Made by a program: the position numbers and the translations under genes. A stretch of 64,000 nucleotides of DNA from Onchidella celtica (taxonomy: Eukaryota; Mollusca; Gastropoda; Systellommatophora; Onchidiidae): NCBI GenBank assembly GCA_963931925.1, contig OZ007569.1, positions 69,936,920-70,000,919 on the forward strand. Direction: 5' to 3'. The notes below the pieces were generated by a model. The model made no database searches. It had not been told where the DNA came from and was given only the letters and a program-made list of their open reading frames with translations. The first letter of the stretch is position 1, and the number at the start of each line of letters is the position of its first letter. This document shows, one piece after another, positions 46,501 through 60,300 of this stretch.

Positions 46501-49500
46501 TCTCTGCGTTGTTGGTTTTTGTTGCATTTATGACTTTATGTTGTTTGCGTCTTGTTAATTTCTGGTGTCTCCTAGTTTGCGACAGCACAAATTATTCAGG
46601 TTATTGGTTTGGGTTTAGGGAAAGTAAGTTTATGCACATTTATGCGTGTAGAATTGTGCAAAATGCACAAGCATTGAGTTTTAAAGCCTTCGTCTATAGG
46701 GAGAAACCATAGATGCGTACTCACTTTGGTGAAGCGTGTCACAAACCACCGCCTTCGAATTAAATTGTTTATGTATTTAGAAAGAATACATTAGTGAAGA
46801 CAAACTCAGTAAGTTGGCCCAGAGAACGCGAACTGAGAGGCAGGGCACTTTCTACCTGTGGTCAGGGGCACGGGAATGTAGAACAGAAACACTTGAGCAT
46901 TATTTGCCCCACAAGTTGGCAAGAACGCAGCTTTGGCCAGTGATGAAAACATACTAAGCAGAACCCGCAGACCATAGTGACATACATAACCGCTAGCGGC
47001 GTGAACATTTGACCTCAGACAAAATTAATGGTGATTAATGGAGAACGGTATCCATCTATATGAATTATATATCAGGGATTCTGTAACGTTTATAACTTAT
47101 TTCCGATTCCATTCATGTCTCTTAGCCGGGGGGCACACACTAATTAGTGGGTGCGCCCCGCTCTTGGCTCCATACTTCCCTACAGCAATTGATCCACTTT
47201 ATTTTTCAAATTTCATTGAAAGGAATTCTTAGAGTGCGACACTGGACAGTTGTTTCTGCTTAACAAGTTCACCAATTGAAGGCATGGTAATGGACACTAC
47301 ACCATATGCGTAGCGTTTATTACTTAACGAAAACAGCCCTGGGTATAATTTCTACCCGGAAATCCCAAAATTTAAGCCCGGGTAAGAACCATTGATCACT
47401 TGCAGTAAAAAGGGAAAGCGTTATCTCATTGCTGCACGCCCTACCCTATCCCTCAGTTTACAAATGTATAACGTTGCATTGTTCCTATTGTTGATCGGCT
47501 TCTGGGTGCCTCCATACGAAACTCATCGAAACAAGAAATCGCGAAGGCTTCATTTTTAATGTATTCTCATCTTCCATTTATGACCAGTCCAGGCTGCAGT
47601 CGAATCCTAACACTGTGTTCAGTAAATCATGTAAATCTCTCTCTCTCTCTTCCCATCGCTGAGGTGGTAGGAAGTTGGAATGAGTTGGTAGGAATGAGTT
47701 GATTACTGCGCAGAATGGAATAATGGGTTGGTTCCGTTCAAAGGCTGCTAGACACTCTTGTGGTTGTTGAAGTTTGTACTATTGGCCTAAACCTTTACGT
47801 TGGGTGTGTGGGGAAAAAGCTTCATAACATTTTCACTGGAATGTTGTTACAATTACGTACGTCCCCCAAGTTTCTTTTGCGCCAGGGGTATGTATTTTAA
47901 AGCCTTTTGTGACTCCAGAGCTAGAGATCTCCTCCCGAAATGCTCCTAACAGCAGCCTAAATTAATTATTTTTTTCAGATTTTCTTTTTATTTTCCACCA
48001 GTTTTTTGGTTGAAATGGTAGGGGGTAGGGCGAGGGATTCGATAAGATTTAGGGTTGAGGATAAAGTCGGGGTTAGGGTTATTACGTATACGTACGCGTC
48101 CCTAACGCAAAACGCGTGGGTGCGAAAGCACTTATAACGACAGCCTTTTCAATCCTTGGCGCCCTATTCCTCCCACCCTCCCCCACCCCCAGCACAACTA
48201 CAGTGAGATTAAAAGCGTCAGATTGCATGATGTATTTAGTTTTGACATCCAGCGGTTGTCAGGCTGTAGGACCAGAGGCAGTGAAATAAGACGGGAGAGA
48301 GTGATGAGTTGGCGTTGGCCTCTGTAATATATGTCTGAATCTGGTTTGGGGGGCCCGGGGGGACGGACATTAACACTGCGACTTGATCTTGGGGGGTCAC
48401 GTCACAGGGGAGATTGGGGGAGGTGGAAAGTGGTGTGGGGGGGGGGAGGGAGGACCTTGTTCTAGAGATACTTGTGGCGTGATGCTGATGATGGTTGTAA
48501 GGGTTGGGGGAGAATGGGCAGCTGGCTATTCATCATGTATGTATCGTTGATAGTGGATATGTGTGACTGAGTGAAGGATTACGAATGTGTGCGAGTGAGT
48601 TCTTCTGTGTATTGGAGCCTCTGGGTGGCGCCCTGTAGCAGTATTTGGATGGATTTATGCCTACAGGAATTTTGTACTTGAGGGAGTGACGGGGAGGTAT
48701 GACCTATGGGATGTAAGGAAGAAGAACAAGATAGCTCGGTTGATGTCTAGAAAAGCTGATAGTGCAATGGATGAATGGATAGATGAATTCTCGTAGTTTG
48801 AGGAGTTTCCAATAAAAGGAGTCACAGAAGTGTAAAGAGGTAGAGAAATGGGCGAAAGGAGGGAGATAAGGTGGCTGAGTTGATTTAGTAGAGGTGTCAA
48901 ATTAAAACTATGGATGGATGGATGGATGGATGGAGTGACATGAGAATGCTGGAGGAGAAGGAGGAAGTTGGTAAATTTGACTGAGTGAGTTCAGCATTAG
49001 CCTTCACGACTTCATTAGTGAGCTTGTTTTGCCCCAGGCAGGACAAGGTAACGGGGAGCAAGAGCGGATAATTAAACTGTTACAGATCTGTACACGGGGC
49101 CACCTCACCTTATATTGAAACCTGTCCGTCACTAGCGTGAGGTCACTATAGGTCAGTTGGGCACTGAAGAGTACCGTGACCAGCATCAGTTTTCATGTGG
49201 CCTTGCCGTAGATATAAAAAAAAACACCTCCGGGGAACTCTGTGTGGGTGTATGTGCGTGAGTGCGTCTCTCTCTCTCTCTCATGCTATTACTTTGGCGG
49301 TCGTTCTTAAGGGGAGTGGAAGGTCATTTTGGTTTTTAGTGTGACGGGGGCTGGCAGTAAGTTTTTGTCTTTACCAGTGGAATGAAACCTGGCCGAATGT
49401 CTACGTTGCAATAATGGGCATTAGGTGCAAAACGCATTGCAACTCAGATCAGGCTCATCAAGGCTTGTTGAAAGACTGCTTTGAGTAAGTCGTTGGCTGG

Positions 49501-51316
49501 CCCTGGTCATGAAGAGTATCATACTTAGCTGTGGATGCTGTAGGCCTGAGCTGGAGTAAAAAACGAACATTAATTTTGCCACGGACAGCTGATAGTCCAG
49601 TCACCCTCGCGGTGATGCATTTGGTGTGTGCATTTGGGCCGTGAACGAAAGGATCCCCAGATGGAGCCGGTAATTGGAGCTGGTTGTTTGTCTTTGACTG
49701 TCTGTCAGTTTAATTGAGATTGCAAGAGGAATTCCTCCTCGCCCCAACCCACCCACCCTTCTGACTGCCACATTGGCAGCCCATTCTGGGCATCAGATGT
49801 CGAAATTGGAAATTTATCTCATTTTTTTTGTTAAAAATCGGAAAAACGGTGTCATTAAGTGAAATATAGTTGACGTTGTTGTAAGCATATCGAATGAAAG
49901 ACATGAACGCTAATAGTGTATGTCGTAGGAATATTTTTGTTAATAAGATATTATTAAATGTATCACATAATAATGTGTATGGTAACAACATGCAGGAGGA
50001 CGGTGGAACAGCGGAGAGAGCTTGAAATGGAGAAGTAGTGTAAGAAAGCAATACCGAGGCTGGATATCTGATATAGAGGAAGAGGTGGAAGATGTGCGAG
50101 AGAGAGAGAGAGAGAAAAGCGATGATATATTTGAGATATACAGGAAGAGAGTGAAGGAAAGAAGAGATGGAAGACGAGCTTATTAAGGAGGGAGAGAAAG
50201 AGAGAGGGAGGAGGGTGGAGGGAAGGGTCGATATATTAGGGTAGATGAGATGTGAAAGGAAGACGTCATTTCATGAGATTGGTGGAGTATTGACATGTGA
50301 TTGATGAGCAATGTGCTATTGATTGGTCTGTCATTTCTGACAGCTGCGCCTTCATTAAGCCGACTTCACACTTAACGCATTGCTTGGCGCAGTCTGGATC
50401 TCTCTTCAAAGTACATGTATCAGCCTTTCAAGCATTTTTAGTTTGTAATATCAGCATTCCTATTGCCTATATCTGACTAGATATTTGTTTGTCGCACTCT
50501 CCGTAATTAGGTCATATTTAATAGTTTTGAATAATTCCTTCGGCTCTGAAAGTTAAAACAGATGAAAAATAAGTTTCCGTGAGCAATTCCATCAGCTGTT
50601 AAACTCGAGTTAAAACTTAATTTTCGAGACAGAGAAGCGGCAATATTGTCACCATCGTGGTTATCTTACTGCCAAGAAAGTGTTTTGCACCGTTTTGAAA
50701 ATGTACTCAACTTAAGCATCTTACACTGATGACAGACTGTAGCCACTTATGAGTCTCCAGGCTTGAGTTTAGAGCTGCAGCCGTTAAGAATAATTGACAG
50801 GCCAGGGAAGCACCCGATGGGTAACAGGCCTGTATGCCGCTGTGAGCGGACTGGATCTACAATCAATACATTTACAGGTGAATCCTACATCACGGCAACT
50901 CTGAACGTTCTGGGACGATAACGTTCTGTGTTCCTGGGTTTACAAGAATCGTCTGTTTGGAATGCATAATGAGGATTGGCAGATTTTGCAAGGGGTAGAG
51001 GAGGGAGGATTTTATTGAACTCTCCTATGGTAGTCGGAAATGTCATTATGATTTTATTGAACTATCTTATCGTACTAACAAATACACTTCAACATTGAAT
51101 GTCGGCCACAATCATAGATTTCTGTTTTCTATCCAAAGACAAACATCTAAACACACATAGTTTCAAAGCATAAGAAACCCGGTTACCGGTTTTGATAATG
51201 ACAGAACAGTATTTGTTCACGGTGATAACCTTAAGGTTTTTTTGGAGCAATGATATTCCCCGCGATTACTTTCTGAAAGCAGTAAAGACTGTTCCAGTAG
51301 AAATATTTTCTTCTTC

Positions 51317-51349
<33 letters not shown>

Positions 51350-54300
51350 GTGAGTTAGTTTATGCAACTCGTGAAATTTTGGGTCAGTAAACATCGATAT
51401 TGTATTTTCAAACATACATTAATGCATAGTTGCTGAAACTGAAAGACAAGAAAACTAGCTGATGGCTGGCCAGAACCGAGAATCCATGAACGCAGTGAAA
51501 CATTTCTAACAATCTGAAACCTGTTTATATTTCTGAGGCCTGTGAATACAGAGAATACGTAGCAGAACAGAGAACAGAGCTTTTATTTATGTTTTTTTTT
51601 TTTTTCTAGAAGTAAAAATGGCAGCTGGTGATGTTTCTAACGAAAGAGAGAAGCGGAAATAATATCAAGTGACGGTTAAACGACACTGAGCAATGTAGTC
51701 TGGACGCCCTTAGTTTGCATAGTTCTTATAAAAGTGAAAACGATTGGTGTCCGAAGTTTGAGAAAGATGAGGAGACGTGATCCCCGGCTGAGCTGCTCAG
51801 CGGATTGAAACCTGTGCGTGACTGTCACTTACATTCCAGCGTGGGAACTTGAGCTTTCTTGTCCCAGCTCTTCGTATTGACCAACGCTGGAGAGGATGCA
51901 CAGAAGGTAGCAGCTGGGAAAAGAGAAAGTGGATATGGGGATATAGAGACAGAAGTCCCATTTCTGCATTTCCAGACTGTTTGACACTGTCGTTCTTGAA
52001 GAAATGTGAACAAGACTACAGGATTTGAACGAAGAAGATTTGAACAAAGTCACTTGTCCCGGGCAACCTTCTTTTGGGCACTGTTACAACGATGATTAGA
52101 CGAGAGCGTGAACGTAATAGAACGTGACAGTCTAATTCCTTCCTTTAGAATATGTTGCTATTGCTGCATTTTCTGTTATTAGTGGTAATGGCAGTACGGC
52201 GGCAATTGTTAACCTGTAAGGTACTGCTCACTATCACTATCGTCATACATTATGTTAGTGTCATATGCTGTGTTTATATTTATGGCTTTCAACTGCAATG
52301 CAATTTCTGCGACATTTAAAAGTTCAAAAAACTAATGTTTTCAGCAACAAAGACAGATCAGCAGTCAGGTCCCAGAGCTCTAAGAAAAACAGCCCTAAAA
52401 TATCGAGCCCTCAACAGGTTAAAGTACTCTACACTAGGTCCAGAATGCTCAGGAAGCAGTGACATAGGAGGGAGCAAAAATAGAAAGGAAAGGAAGTCAA
52501 TTGGCCATGTGAAGCATGTAATGTCCTTTGTGGGCTTAATGAAGCTCAAGCTGATAATGAGGGTGTAAACACTGGTAGACAAAATGACAGAGATTATCTT
52601 CTGTTTCCACATTTATTGTGATTGTTAGTCTCTCTGATCAGGTGCGGAATTGTCCACAGATAAGCAGTGATGAACTCTGCGAGTATGTTGGAAGTTTTAT
52701 TTCCTGTTTCTTTTTGTCTTAAAATATATTTTATTATCCTTCGTCATGTACAGCCATGGCATTGGACCAGGGAAAGGAATAAGAGCAGTTAACTTTACCT
52801 GCCCGAGGCGTTCGGTCAAGGTATACATATATTTAAAGGGAAAATAAAAGGGGTTAATTTGTAAAGAAACAAACTGTAGCCCACCACGAAACAGCAACAG
52901 AAACACATACAGATATTAAAATCTTCCCCAGTGAAGAAAATCTGTTGGATTTTTCATCTTCAAAATTATTTCCATTGGGAACCTAAACGCCAAAACAAAA
53001 AAAAAAATTATTTCAAATGCCTCAATTTTTGTGTGTCACAAGATCAGAGAAATGGTGGCAACAGCACGTCCACTGGCACAAAGTAACGTGGATTGGACAC
53101 CTCTTGCGAATACCGATCTCCCAGCCGTCTCATCGTGCTCACAAAATGCGGTTCCCAGGATGCAAGGCCAGGTGCAGACCAAGGGAGACCTGGACCAGAG
53201 ACTCGGACGACCCACAGTATTATGCCAAGACAGGCTTCCCAGCTGGCTGCAGGCTGGAAACTCTTTCTTCTTGCGACAACGTCGATGATACAAGCAAATT
53301 GAAACAAAAGCAAGATCGGAAGAGATCATGCTTGTGTGTGATCAGTAAACTCAGATCGTCTCTTTTTAATCTATAATATGTCAGCTCAATTTGCCCGATT
53401 GTCAGCAGGTACTATGCAGTTAAAAAACAAGACAACAAAAACCTTGACGAAATATACATGTAAAAAGAAAGAAACAACAACAAACAAAAAAACCAAACTG
53501 TGGGGTTGCAGCAAGTTTGAAACAAAGTAGAGCAAATCAGGACTTTCATGCAACAGACAATCTTTTCCTCTTGCCACCTTTTTATTTTAAAAGGCATACT
53601 AATTTGCATTGGGACCTTTTTGTCTTCCTCGGAGATTAGTTCATGTTTGGCATCAAGAATGATTATGAGATTGGAAGGGGAGTATGAGAGGAGAATGATG
53701 AAATACATAGAAAGTAGAGGTACGTGCAGACTGACAGTTTGTTGTAATTAAACTGGGCAGCCTGCAGCGGTGTAGACCTGCAGCAGCGACCGGGGAGGGA
53801 GCGTTTCACATCAGACTCATCAGCCGGTGATTTATCAGCCGGGTGGCGAGGGTGTGTGTGTGTGTTGTGAGGGTGCGGGCGTGCGGGGGGTGGGGGGGTC
53901 CATTTCGGTCTGCATGGAGTGAGAAAGCCTCCCTCTCTCATGGTTTGAACATGAAGATTTATAGAAATGGCAGGCTGATCCGACGAGGCTACAGAGCTTA
54001 CATACTGTCAGAAATTTGGCTTCACACTAATTTCCCAGACCAGTGCTTTTCACGGTAGGGATATGTGACCCATGCAGATCTATCGCAGACACTTGCTGGA
54101 CTAGAACAGAAGACCTATTAATTTTGTTTAGTAGTAATTTTCACATCTATAATGATGGACTTGCGAGGCGTTTTCCGCTATCTCCTCCGTTGTCGTAGAT
54201 TCTAGGGAAACGAAATTTTTAGGATCGATAGATTTCATCTCAAGCTAGGCTTGGATAAAGAAAAATGTTTAAACTTTCTGCTGCTGTATTTTAATTATCT

Positions 54301-57300
54301 GGGCTAGTGCATGGTTGGTGCCAGCTTTTTAGGCCATGGCTAGAATTGGAATGGAAGTCCGCCAAGCCATTAACCTGTGACGTATTACTCCTGTACACCG
54401 CACGCCCCACACATCGTTATGGGCACAATAGGGGAGTGAATCAAAAGTGGCGAGAGGTCATAGAGTAGTTCTTCGTAGATTAGAAAGTGTTCCAATGTTT
54501 TTTGTTTTTTTTTGTGTGTATTAGAAGAATTATGTTAAAATATTCCAGTATACAAATTGTAGCGTTACATCAAATTAAAACTAGTGATCATCACTGGCGC
54601 CTTGGAAACAGATCTGTTGTACCAATGAGTGGTAACATCCCGTAGTTAAAAACAAACAAACAAGCATGTCACATGACAAACAATAATAGTTTGAAGAAAT
54701 CTTAATGGACCAAAGTGCTAGCGTCAGCAGTAAACAGTCTTATTGAGTCTTAACACCAGGATCTTTACACTTCCTGAAATTAATTTTAATTTGATTTATG
54801 TGTCAGGAGTGATTTCATAAAGGCATGATTATTGTAAACTCAGCACACTGATTCATAATATATACGATTTTTTTGGTTTTTGTTGAGGTATGGGAGACGG
54901 GACGAAAACGGTCTACGGTGAGTTCAGATTTAAAGACACAAGCACAATTTGCCATTCCATTAAAAAAATAAAAAATAAAATAACTATACATATGTGAAAA
55001 CCACTGTTTGTGGGGCAGTGATCCCCAGATTTAGCTTTTTTGGCATGCCGTTCAGCATGTTTATTGGATTAAGGAGGGCCAGAAATGTGATGGGGATGTG
55101 TTGGGAAGAAGATCCCCGTGTTCTAAGCTCAGGATCTCACAGCTTTGGTCTGTAGGGGAATCTGCACTGGGCATTTGTTTATTGATCTGAGGGAAACAAG
55201 CAAACGGAGCGTTAGTGGAGTGACCATAAACCTGGTACTAGCGGTCATAGTGGCTGGAATTACGGAGGTTTTATTGATTTGTCAGAGAACCTGTATAGAG
55301 TATATATTCATATTGATCTGGCAGTCCAAATTTAGTCATAATCACCATGGGAAGGACATAATTATTAAAGCTGTTGTTTTGGATGAAACTCTCCTGGAAG
55401 TACAATTTCCAAGTTAATTGTATGTGTGTGTGTGTGGGGGGGGGGGGGCAGGGGAGCTAGGTCAAACCTACTATAGAACCGGAGATGACAAGAGATGTCT
55501 CATGCTCATCCAAGCAGCTTGGGTTCCTTCCTTGTACTTTTTTTTTTTTACACATTGGCAAGTCGCACATTTTGTTTGAGAGACATCATTATTTTATTAT
55601 AACTATTCCGTGTCACGGTAGCAGTAAAGTTATTGGTTGTCCTATGTAAAGCAAACATAATTATTATTAATGAGTAGAAATCTCACGGGTCTTCAGCTGT
55701 GGTTGGAAGGCTGAAACAGGACATGATCTGTGTTTATGATCCGAGCAAACGCATTTACAATTACACACCGGAATTTGGACACCAGAGATGCAGTGGTCAG
55801 TCTGCCGAACGTCTCTGGAGAATCAGTTTGCAGCATTGTATAAGTTACTTTTTGTCTATGCAGCGTGAGTTTACATTCAGACTTCACTGGCAAAATAAGA
55901 GAAGAGCCAATTTGGTGTTTCAGGAATATTCACTACAGTAACCATAAACGATCACAACAGAAGATTTCGTATTCAGGGTGTTCAATCAATACTCACCACA
56001 GTATTCATAGAATACCACGTGCATAAACAGTCTACCGGCTGTGTGTGTGTGTGTGTGTATGTGTGTGCGCGCGCGCGCGTTTGTTTTCTCCCATCTCCCC
56101 CCGAAAAAAAACCCCAAAACCTTGGGGGAGCAAGGCCAGGCTAGATCTCCAGTGGTAGATAACTCCCGTCAAACAAGTACTTCGCCCCCGGATTTCCATA
56201 CATGTGATATACACTCGTCATCTAACCAAACCCGGCCCACCGTAGCCGTGCCAGGCCACCCCGGGGACATTCTAAACCATACCAAGACCCCAGCGGTTAT
56301 TTTTTGATCTGTATCAACTCAGGAGATCATCTCAAGCTTTACCAGCATACCGTATAAATTTATGACTTCATACAGACGGTTGCTTTATGGTTTGGGTGGA
56401 ATTTGTATAGGTCTATTTCAACTAGTTGGCGAATCCCAAAGGAAGAAAAATTCTCACGCTTTTCTCGCACATGGTTTATTGCTTCACACGGACAGTTGTT
56501 TTGTGTTTTCTGCCGAAGTGGTGTAGATTTGTTTCAACCATCCAGAGAATCATAGTGAAAAAAAAGGAAAAAAACCCAACAAACTCACGCTATTAGTCTG
56601 TGCGCTATTCTGACTTGCACAAGGTTTATTTCTTCCTACCAATAGTTTCTTGTTCCCTTTATGTTTTGGCCCTAGCTTGTAAAGTGTGTGTGTGTGTGTG
56701 TGGCGGGGGGGGGGGGGTGGATATCCTGAACCATAACTGGATTTCAGTTTTTATTTATGGTCCATGTCAACCATTTAGAGCATCGTAACGAAGGGGAAAA
56801 ATCTTGGCAATTTCACGTCCGGTATTGCTTTATACGGTCAGTTTGTTTTATGTTGTACACTGAGTTTGTATAGCGCGGCTGGCACTGCATGACTGTGGAT
56901 CCAGCTGTCCATTACTTGCCGTCGGGTTTTAGTGTGATCTATTTAGAGCAGAGAATCATGCGGGAAAAAACAACATCATTATCTCCGACCATCAGGCAAT
57001 TCTTGCACATCGTAATATGCACCAAACGGACAGTTATTTTATAGTATTGTCTGGGTTTGTATAAAGTGCCATAGGGACAATGAGCCACACATTTCCAGAC
57101 GTCGATTATGCTTTGCTTTGGTAAGGACAAAAAAAGTCAACTGGTACAGACCCCAAGGGGGATTTGCTGTAGCATCAGATGGAACATTTCATGTCGCTTT
57201 ATGTCTAACTTGGTTTTTGTTGTGGTGATCATTCGTGGGTGTGTCCTGGACTGGGTCACACTGACATGATGGCTGGAGATTGTCTGGGCCTTTTTCTCTT

Positions 57301-60300
57301 TTCAAAACATTGGGCACTGGAGCATTTAAGGAAAGGGGGGGAGGGGAGGGTCTTGTCAAAACAGCCAGTCCCCATCCAGAACTTCGCAGGATGACATGAT
57401 TTACTGCAGTGGTCTTGCACAAAAGCTGGCTTCACAATGGATTCAGCGTGTATCCCAGACTCGTAATGCTGCAGTCAAAATTTGTTTCATAATGTTTCTC
57501 ATCACATTCGGCCTGTTTGAGCTCTGGATGGATGAGAGGGATATCTGAGACATATGGAAATAAGGGGGAGGCAATTCCATGGAAATCTAGAGGCTCTTCT
57601 GGGGATAAAATGGGCGTGTGGGTATCGGTGGGTGTCAGCTGAATGCAGATAGGCAGTTTTACATTGACCAGACTGTGGGGTATGGGCTGAAGAGGTTATA
57701 GGAGCTGTGTGATAGGCAAACGTAAGATGGGGAAATCTAAGAGGGACATCATTGAAAACACAGTGGAGAGATAGAGATGTCGAAAAATAATATCATTACA
57801 TCAAAGATGGAATACGATAGAGACAGGCACAAAGAAGATGGTTGAAAAATAAGAAGTGAAAAAAAAAAAAAATGAAAGGAGTTGTTGTGAAGAGGGAGAA
57901 AGAGATGCGACATGATAAGAATTGGAGAGGAGACATAGTAAAAAGAGGGGAGGAGTACAAGAAGAGACTGAGAAGAAGTGAATGAAATGAAATGCATGAC
58001 TGAAAGAAGAAAGAGAGAGCAAGTACATAATCAGGCTGTGCAGCTAATGATAGAATAGGGCAGACACCAAAACAGAATAACAGGAAAAGAAATTGAGGAA
58101 GGGAGTGAAAAAGAAAAATGAATGAAATGGCCGGACACTGGTAGAACCATAGAAGAAGTGGCACAAAGTGAAAAACATATCTTTACTGGTTGAAATATAG
58201 GTGAAAACAGAAAAGAATAAAGTAAACGCAAAGATGTGACACTATTTGGTTCATTTGGCAACTGAAGTAGAAAAAACATTTTGTCAACTTTTGAGTGTAT
58301 ACAAGGCTCTTTAAAAATACAAACAAACAAGCCAAAAAAAACAACAACACAAACAAAACATTAAAAAAAAGATCACTGGTTTCAATAACGTTGTTGACAT
58401 TGAAATTGTAGATCTAGTCATACTTTAGCAGCCATTAATATTTTGACTTTGAAATCATAATTATTGTTGAGAATGATTGGTTGATAATGGGAAGTAACAG
58501 CCAATGTGGCGATGTTTGTAATCAATATTGATAGGGCGAGAAAGGAACGAGAGAAGTAAAAGTGGCAAAAATATCATACTAATAAAATTGGTAGCAGAAC
58601 AGGACCAAAGAACTACTACAATACCTTGTAACCAAACCATTTCTCATAGTTAGTTGTATAAACATTCCAGCAAACCACCGGAAAAATGTGTGAGATAAGG
58701 TTGGACATTGAGTGCAGTCTGATTGTTTACAGATAAATTAAACTGCTTGATAAAGTTGTTATCATCCATATGGTTATCAGTATGGATGCTTTGCCCAAAG
58801 CTGGACAGAGAGACTGAATTGCTGTGACAGAATGCCAAATTGTGCTTTCTCTTTTAGCGGATGATACAGCTGACCCTAGATGAATGATTAGATTGTTAAA
58901 TAAGTTTTGCACTGAAATGTGCTCAACTGTTTTGCCATTGTGTCGGGTTTGAAGACAGAAGGATGGTAAACAAAAATGGGGGGGGGGGGGAGAAGAGTTG
59001 GAATAGAGACAGTAATGCTCTACATGGGGGATGGGATTTCAGATAAGAGAAAGCAGAAATTTAATGGAAATGTGTGGATGAAAGAGAAGCAAAGGAGTGA
59101 GGAGAAAAGTTGGCTGATGGCAGAGAAAGGCAGTGTGGAATGGAGGAAGATGGACAGAAAAAGGAGAAAACCTGAAAGAGAATGATCGGCAGATGGCAGG
59201 GAAATGGAGAGAGTAAGAGAGAGAAGAAGAAGTTGATGGGAGAGGGGAAGAAAGAGAGGAAGGAATAAATTGCCCTTGACCAATTGTGAGTTATAGTTTT
59301 ACAAACACAGAGAATAGCACAAAGAGATAAGGTGTGGGGAAGGTCAGGGTTAGATTGCCAGCACTGGCACCAAAGTGGAGTGTTGTCACCCATTAGTTGT
59401 AACAGCACTGGGTTCTGGAATTTACAGTTCCATGGTTATCCATACCACAGCAGGTTGGGAAANNNNNNNNNNNNNNNNNNNNNNNNNNNNNNNNNNNNNN
59501 NNNNNNNNNNNNNNNNNNNNNNNNNNNNNNNNNNNNNNNNNNNNNNNNNNNNNNNNNNNNNNNNNNNNNNNNNNNNNNNNNNNNNNNNNNNNNNNNNNNN
59601 NNNNNNNNNNNNNNNNNNNNNNNNNNNNNNNNNNNNNNNNNNNNNNNNNNNNNNNNNNNNNNAGAGGAGAAGGGAAGGAGGGAGGGAGAGAAGAGAGAGA
59701 GAGAGATAGAGAGATGGAAAGAGAGAGAGAGAGACGGAAAGAGAGAGAGAGAGAGGGGGGGGGCAGTTTAATCTCTTGTTCAAAACTTCTGCCATTGTTT
59801 TATACCTTTGTACCCTTTGGCACCAGTAGAAAGATTATAAAATATTTCAGGTGACACTCCATAAGGCTGATGTACATGAGTATTGGTATTTGCTTGATTT
59901 TGTTATTGATGTCATTGGCGAATGAAACAGTACTACTGATTGTTCATTGCAGGAAGGTCAAGTGTTGGAATGCTCCCAAGTCAATGACATCAGATTGGGC
60001 TTGGCACCAAAAGTCAGTGTAAGTAGCTCTTAATTGGGAATGGAAAGTCCTGGTTTGGGAGGGCAGGGAGGTCATTGTTTCTCCCCAGTCTTTCACCATT
60101 ATAATAAAAAGGAAGTGTTTTGGTGGGGACAGTTGTCATCATTTGTATAATTTTGTCATATTGTTTTGAGAGTCGGATGGCTTTTTTCCTAGTAGGCAGT
60201 GATGGGTAACCCATGAGTGTTTTTACTGTTTGTATCACAATAAACATAAATTTTAAGAGCAGAAATGTTAATTTAGTGGCACAGTGGACTTCCATAGTTT

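Larger units (their letters stand above)
48143..59462. other. PLC-beta intron 2, right part
   Basis: No exon recognised. Simple repeats include (GGAT)n at 48909-48934, GA-rich 50096-50225, GACA units near 51332-51350, GT runs at 55420-55448 and 56683-56718, and a purine-rich stretch at 57710-58330. Open frames such as 55699-55941 (80 codons) show no known motif. Confidence 0.4.

Noticed and set aside
53017-53376. 119-codon + frame as a host gene
   Set aside because: Only a weak retrotransposon-tail resemblance; kept as a low-confidence relic, not a gene.
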